Of a DNA stretch of 64,000 nucleotides, positions 58,036-64,000 are shown piece after piece (position 1 is the first letter of the stretch; each line of letters opens with the position of its first letter). The notes beneath the pieces are model-generated. The model was not told the origin of the DNA. It made no database searches and saw only the letters and a program-made list of their open reading frames with translations. A program made the translations under genes and the position numbers. This stretch comes from Strongyloides papillosus. Its lineage: Eukaryota; Nematoda; Chromadorea; Rhabditida; Strongyloididae. The stretch spans positions 1-64,000 of the forward strand of contig SRSI01000002.1 of the NCBI GenBank assembly GCA_005656395.1. Direction: 5' to 3'.

Positions 58036-60065
58036 GGTTCAGAACACACTTGATTGGCTACCAATTCTTCTCAAATTTGATAGTAGTTTTTATAGTGAGA
58101 AAAAACTCTATTCCAAAAAATATAAATTAATTTGTATAAGTTAATACTTGTCCAAGTACAATTAAGATTAGTAGAAAAAATAAGTTATAATTGTAATCCA
58201 GATGGATCCTGGAGAATCTCTAAAGAGGTCCCAAATATAATAAATAACACTTAAGCTTTTACTCAAACTTTTATTTAAAACAATTGTATAATATATAAAA
58301 TAATATGTGTTGTCTGTTACAACATATACAAAAAGTAAAGATAATGATATATTTAAAAAGTATGTCTTTTATATATTGTGCCTCCTAGTTATGTCCTTCT
58401 CTTTCTCTTGGTATTCCTTTGACTCATACTTCTCTGGGGTTTACATAATAATGATAAAAAAACTGTTAAAATAACACTTTTGAAAACTTTATTTTTTTCA
58501 ATTATATACAACATTTTTAAAAAGAATGAAATTACTATTTTATCAAATATAAGAATAAGAAACAATAACAATGAAATGATTAACTAAAGTGACTTTAATC
58601 TCAGTTATCAAATTAAGAATATTAATTTTTTAAAAATTATGAAAAATTTAACATTTTTAATATTGCAAAGTGAATATATAAAAAACTGTGTTATATGAAT
58701 TATTAATTATTTTATTGTTTTGAATGATAGAACGATATATATAAGATAACAGTTATAACTTTAGTATGTATAAGAAAGTTTATGTTAATATATATGTATG
58801 TGATTCATGAAGTAAAAGAGATCTTTTATTTTATCTATGTAGTAACACTTTTAGATTACATTTTATCAATTTCCTCTGTTATATAATCAAATTATCTTAT
58901 TTTAGTATTAGAAATTTCAGTTTTTTTTAGGATTTTTGTAGAACTACAATAAAAATTGTTAATAATAAAAAGAATTGATATTAACTGAAATATTACCAAA
59001 CATTTGTGAATATATTAAAATTTTTTAAAATGACTCTAGAAGCTCAAAATATAGCAAAAATAATGTTAAAGTAACTGGCATTTAATTGAGAAACTCACAA
59101 AGAGCCCCATAATAAATTTAGAAAATAGTAAAAATTGTCTATGTTGGAAAATTTCTTGTATAATTTTATATATTTTTGAATAATGTGTAGTGCCAATCTA
59201 TTTATATATATACAAGAAATTTGAAAAAACACTCTCAAATTTGAGAGTATTCTAATAGGAAAGAAGAAAATCACTATACCAACAAGGCAAAAATTGAATA
59301 ATTAATACTTGATCAAATAAAACCAATAGAGATAAGTTATGATAATATTATGAAAAAATTGATAAACTATAAAAAATAAAAATCAGGAAAATTTGTCTTT
59401 CAAAATTTGATAATTGAACATCGTATATTATTTACTTGGTGGCCAATTAGATACGACTCGTTATTTCTTGAAAATACCATAATTTCGGGTCATACACGTG
59501 GTTTTACCTTCTAAATTTAATATGTCAATTTAATATATAGTAATTATGTTGTAACTTAAAGAGTATTCAAATATTTGTTTATTGCTTGTCCTAAAGCTAA
59601 TTTATTACCAAAAAAATGATAAATTAATATATGTACTTTCACAATGAGTAAAAGAAAGATTTGTTGAATATTTCTCTCTTCTAACATGAAGAGAAAATGT
59701 ATGAATACTCCACTAACAGTTGTATAATAATATATTACACATTAAAAAAAGAAACAGAAGTTGTGTAGAATATAAGGAACTTGTTTTATCAAATAAAATT
59801 CTAACTTTTTTACTGAAGACTAATTTCATCACAATTATTTTGCACCTAAAAATTAAAACAATAATTATAATATTATTAATATAAGTTTCTATATTTCTAT
59901 AGTAGTATCTTTATTTTATGACTTGAGTTTTTTTCTACAATACATCTAAAAATATAAGATTATATTGTAATTTTATGTAAAATTATAAATACTGCGGCTA
60001 AAGTTCGGAATAAGGGCGACCAGCGTCAAATTATTTTTAAGTGAAACTTTTTTTGGTAAAAAGAA
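58036..60065. other. AT-rich spacer
   Basis: No gene supported. A region near 58190-58270 has a weak resemblance to sequence near 47940-48000 (AGGTCCCA context), suggesting old shared repeats. Confidence 0.4.
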
Positions 60066-60070
60066 TATTC

Positions 60071-60285
60071 TAAGCATGGGTAACAATAAGTAAACATATT
60101 TTTAAGCATTTTGGAGCATTTGCAGCAAATTTTTTTTGTGCGGCATTTGTGTTTTTGAGTGATTTTTTATAATTTTTTCGTATTATAAGCATGGATAACA
60201 ATAAATAAACATATTTAAAAGCATTTAAGCAAATTTTTTTACAACATTTGTATTTTTGAGTAGATTTTTTAAAGTGAACGAACTA
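60071..60285 (+). repeat. Tandem duplication of ~115 bp
   Basis: The block starting AAGCATGGGTAACAATAA (about 60074) recurs from about 60188 with a short deletion; both copies end in ATTTGT(G/A)TTTTTGAGT. Confidence 0.65.
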
Positions 60286-60454
60286 GTTTTATTCATTTAT
60301 TGATAAAGCTAAAGCATTGCATTCACTAACAAGCACTGCTATCATTACCACCTCATATAGAAAATATTTTTTTATTACTAATAGGTGGTCCTAATGAGGG
60401 CCGTTGAATTAAAATTCATTAGTATTAGAAAAAGTAAAGAGCAGTCATGAGACT

Positions 60455-60696
60455 TTAAAATTTCTTGGGTCTTTTTCTAAGTGGTGAAACAACTTGTGAA
60501 CTCGTCTGTCTATCTAAGTGATGTTGTCTATTAGTACCGAGATCCTGTTCAATGGATCTTTGACTATCATCTTTGTTTTGATTTGTAAGCATTTTTGGTT
60601 ATTTTACTGGCAAGTTCATTTTTTTCGTCAAATTTCTTATTTTTCTTTCAAATTTCTTGTTTTTATTATCAAGTTCCTTGTTTTTAATAATTTTTA
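60455..60696 (-). pseudogene. C-terminal fragment of a coiled-coil gene, cut by a Helentron-like insertion
   Basis: Read leftwards, a frame has a Lys/Glu/Asn-rich helical stretch (KNKELDNKNKKFERKIRN), one in-frame TAA, then a hydrophilic tail ending in a basic PLRKRPKKF and a stop at 60455-60457. Its upstream part is missing at 60697, exactly where copy D begins. Probably the end of a nuclear-type protein or transposase relic; identity unknown. Confidence 0.35.
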
Positions 60697-62661
60697 ATCT
60701 ATAACAAAAAATAATAACAAAAAAAATTGTCTCTCTCAAGACTCTCTTCAAATTCAACCGATTTTTATGAATAAATAGCCAAAAAATGCGTTTTTTTAAC
60801 TTAGAGGGGAAATAGGTCTCAAATATTAGCCGAATTATCTTTAAAAAACAGTGTTTTTTTTGACCTTTTTCAGCATAGTTTTGTACAGGGAAAAAAGTTA
60901 TTTTACAATTAATAAAGTATGATGGTTTTTTTATTATTTGAAAGGTCTAATTCGAGAATAGTGCGGAAACACAATCCTATTAAATTTTTTTAAAAATTGG
61001 CCGAGTTATGGTCTAAAGAGTGGTGACCATTTTGAAAAAAAATCTTAAAAAATTAATTAGAACAACTTAGTCGTAAATTGACGAAAATAAGCAAAATAGT
61101 ATCTATTTTATAGATATACATGTAACTTTAAAAATAAGGGTCTAACGAAGTTTATAGCTTAACAACGAAAGAAGTTATATTAATTTAAATACTAACATTC
61201 CCACTTTTTTCCATTTTTTTCACAAAAATCATTTTTGTCTTCAACTTAACTTTCCTCAAACTTAATCGATTTTTATGGCCAAATAGTCATTTTGATACAT
61301 TTTGTTCTAACTTAGTGCAGAAAATGGGTCTCAAAACTTATGGTCTATAAATAGCCAAGTTATATTTTAAAAACATCGCTTTTTTGGACACATTTTTGCA
61401 TAGTTTTGTTCTAAAAATAACTCTTTTTAAAGTCAATGAAATTTTATGGTTTATGACTAATTTGAGAGATACAACAACAGAATAGTAAAGAAACATAGCT
61501 GCATTAGGATTAATAAAGAATTGGCTAAGTTATAGATCAACAAGTGATGACAATTTTTTTGGTAAAAATTAAAAAGCTTTGTAGTTATTTATGAAAACTT
61601 CATAAATTTAAGTGGTTATGATTTGCTTATATAGATTTAAATCTAACTTAGAAAATAAAAGTCAAACGAAGTTTATAGCTTATCTACGAAACGATTGATG
61701 CTAATTTTGGTATCGTTTTCCTTGCTTTTTTCTATATCTTTTGTAAAAATTAATTTTGTTCCAGACATAACTCTTTTCAAACTGGATTAAATTTTAAGCT
61801 CAAATAGTCATTTGATGTATTTTTTTAACTTAGGAGGGAAAATAAATCTTGAAACTTTTGATCTATAACTGGCCAAATTATTTTTTGAAAACATCACTTT
61901 TTAGACACATTTTTGCATACTTTGGTTCCAAAAATAACTCTTTTTAAAGTTGTTATAACTTTATGATTTATTTATAAGATACAGGTATGAAAAAGAAGAA
62001 ACTTAGTATAAAAAGAATAAATAAAATGAATTAAGTAATGGATCAAGAAATGATAACTATTTTTTAGTAAAAATTAACATTTTCTAATGTTTTAACTTTA
62101 TGAAAAGTTGTTTAAAGAAAATAAAACTAATGTTAGTGCATAGAACAAGACTTGGCATAAAATGTAAAAACTATGGCAAAGTTTGTAGCTTACAAACGAA
62201 AAAAGTTATCTTTAAGCATAATTTTTTTTGGTCTTTTAATTATTTATATATTTGTAAAATTCAGGTAAATATGCAGTTAACAAAAGAAATACATTGAATT
62301 GTTTATACCAATTTAAAAAAAAATAATAAAAAATCACTTAAATAGCTATTTATAATAATTTAAATTTTTGTTCACTTTTTTGATATAAAATAAATTATTT
62401 TTGTTAGGTAAATTTTTTTAACTAAACAGTTTCAATGAATATAAACGTTATACATTGATTCTAAAAACTTAGAAATATTTCATAATGTATTAATATATTA
62501 TGACAATGTACTTTCGGTTATTTTATTTCTCCAAAAATATGTAACTAGATAGAACAATTTTTTTATACACATACTTTCACTAATAATTTAGTAAAAAAAG
62601 TTTTTGAAAAATATGCTCCACGGACTAGCCCTGACCAGCCGAAGGCGGGTCTAAGACTGGT
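60697..62661 (+). mobile_element. Non-autonomous Helentron-like element, copy D
   Basis: Left end ATCTATAACAAAAA, three ~515-bp units (anchors 60737, 61254, 61765), the shared tail and terminal hairpin (inner GACCAGCC..GGCGGGTC, ending ACTGGT at 62661). No ORF of interest. Confidence 0.75.
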
Positions 62662-63240
62662 AGTATAAGTATTAATAAAAATATTAATAAGATATCTATT
62701 GTTTTTATAAATATATAATAGAGAAAATATATTTATAGATATAGGTTGTGGCGTCCTCCTTTTCAAACAAATTCCCAATGCCCTCTGAATCTCCGACAGA
62801 CTTTTAAACCTTTACCAATATCAAACTTTTATTGACCCAAACTTTAATACAAAAAGACACACTAATATAATACTACACAAAGTGGCCATATAGGGATAAT
62901 ATTTTTAAAACTACAACAATTTACTTATAAATAACTCTTTGACCTCTTAGAAACTCCTGAAATCTCCTTCAACTCTTTCTGAAACTTCTAGTGGTCTACA
63001 AAATACAATATTAAAATTACAATATGATTAAGTTATACATTTAATAAATATGATATAATAAAACAAGTCTTACATTAAATATGATGATAATTAAAAATAA
63101 CTACAACTACTACCTAAGTTAATAAAATGACTGTTTTGGTGACTTTTTCACCTATTATATAAACAAAAGAAAATGTTCTCGAATTTTCCAAACAGTTTCC
63201 CAACTGTTATATTTTTACTATAGAATATTCACCGATAAAA
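62662..63240. other. AT-rich spacer
   Basis: No supportable gene between copy D and the satellite. Confidence 0.5.
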
Positions 63241-64000
63241 AAAGTAGCTAAAATATTCGTTAACAAGAATTATTTAACTAAAACATTCGTTAGTTAAAAT
63301 TAAATAGCTAACGAATTTTGTTAGTTAAAATACAGTAACTAACAAACTTTGTTAATAACAATTTATGTTAATAAGAACATTGTTAGTTAAAATATAGTAA
63401 CTAACGAACTTTGTTAATAACAATTTATGTTACTAACGAACTTTGTTAGTTAAAATATAGTAACTAACGAACTTTGCTAGTTAAAATTTATGTTACCATC
63501 GAACTTTGTTAGTTAAAATTTATGTTACCATCGAACTTCGTTAATAACTAACTTCGTTAATAACTAACTTCGTTAATAACTAACTTCGTTAACAACTAAC
63601 TTCGTTAACAACGAACTTCGTTAATAACAATTTATGTTAATAACTAACTTCGTTAACAACGAACTTCGTCAACAACAACTTCGTTAACAACTAACTTCGT
63701 TAACAACGAACTTCGTTAATAACTAACTTCGTTAATAACTAACTTCGTTAACAACGAACTTCGTTAATAACTAACTTCGTTAACAACGAACTTCGTTAAT
63801 AACTAACTTCGTTAACAACTAACTCCGTTAATAACTAACTTCGTTAACAACGAACTTCGTCAACAACAACTTCGTTAACAACTAACTTCGTTAACAACGA
63901 ACTTCGTTAATAACTAACTTCGTTAATAACTAACTTCGTTAACAACGAACTTCGTTAACAACGAACTTCGTTAATAACTAACTTCGTTAACAACTAACTT
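63241..64000. repeat. 16-bp satellite array, continuing past the window
   Basis: From about 63530 the array is regular: units AACTTCGTTAATAACT and AACTTCGTTAACAACG alternate irregularly, with occasional 15-bp variants. From 63241 to 63530 longer, diverged versions interspersed with TTTATGTTA segments form a transition zone. The joint of two units makes AACGAACTTCGTT, a perfect palindrome around one C. Confidence 0.93.

Noticed and set aside
55372..58130. Short plus-strand ORFs at 55372-55689 and 57942-58130.
   Set aside because: Both begin inside complementary tRNA sequence (PAGVEPATLG- and SRARTEDL-type translations of tRNA genes), so they are not proteins.
503..60500. In-frame stops in several elements (503, 28082, 31076, 49226, 52343, and one near 60.6 kb) are all TAA, hinting at a reassigned code.
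   Set aside because: TAA is the stop most easily created in AT-rich DNA, the host-type genes here end in TAA, TAG or TGA, and the 2187-codon ORF has no internal TAA. The standard code suffices.
63241..64000. Regular repeats considered as a CRISPR array.
   Set aside because: No unique spacers, the unit is 16 bp, and the context is eukaryotic.

Overview
The window is very AT-rich eukaryotic nuclear DNA. Evidence for this is a set of eukaryotic tRNA genes (one with a canonical tRNA-Tyr intron), GT-AG introns in several genes, LTR retrotransposons, a rolling-circle Helitron/Helentron family, a Mutator-like transposase relic and satellite DNA. Introns in the assembled genes are often tiny (36-43 nt), which suggests a compact-intron metazoan such as a nematode or small arthropod. 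I cannot name the species, and the standard genetic code fits everything seen.

Layout. 1-2.5 kb: decayed FLYWCH/MULE transposase and a palindromic minisatellite. 2.8-5.1 kb: tRNA-Tyr, tRNA-Ala and tRNA-Lys. 6.7-9.25 kb: non-autonomous Helentron-like element. 9.3-14.6 kb: a small host-gene island with a secreted-protein gene, a divergent VRK/CK1-like (pseudo)kinase gene, an intronless Asn/Lys-rich protein and a Cys-containing exon. 15.0-26.45 kb: a young 11.4-kb Ty3/Gypsy-type element with identical 149-bp LTRs, a 4-bp target duplication and a tRNA-Gln primer site. It holds a 2187-codon gag-(membrane/coiled-coil insert)-pol ORF and a downstream accessory block containing an antisense three-exon gene. 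27.4-32.9 kb: broken autonomous Helentron (Rep plus PIF1 helicase). 33-40 kb: two small spliced genes (one Cys-rich with unresolved start, one secreted) in gene-poor DNA. 40.7-44.1 kb: composite non-autonomous Helentron-like elements. 44.9-46.7 kb: a nested long inverted repeat. 48.2 kb: tRNA-Arg(CCT). 48.8-54.1 kb: a second, older Gypsy-like element with 160-bp LTRs and two in-frame UAA codons. 54.1-55.2 kb: inverted Helentron-like fragment. 55.4-56.7 kb: a tRNA-Ile(AAT) gene split by a 1288-bp DNA transposon. 57.7-58.0 kb: tRNA-Thr(AGT) and tRNA-Arg(TCT). 60.7-62.7 kb: another Helentron-like element. 63.2 kb to the end: a 16-bp palindromic satellite.

How it works together. The autonomous Helentron relic shares its 3' hairpin with four other element tails in the window, so it is the natural source of transposase for them. 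The most unusual object is the 11.4-kb retrotransposon. It appears intact, it carries a signal-peptide/coiled-coil/membrane module between gag and protease, and it encodes an oppositely oriented gene whose two 36-38 nt introns splice in frame to a 538-residue protein. I know of no standard retrotransposon plan that includes such a gene.
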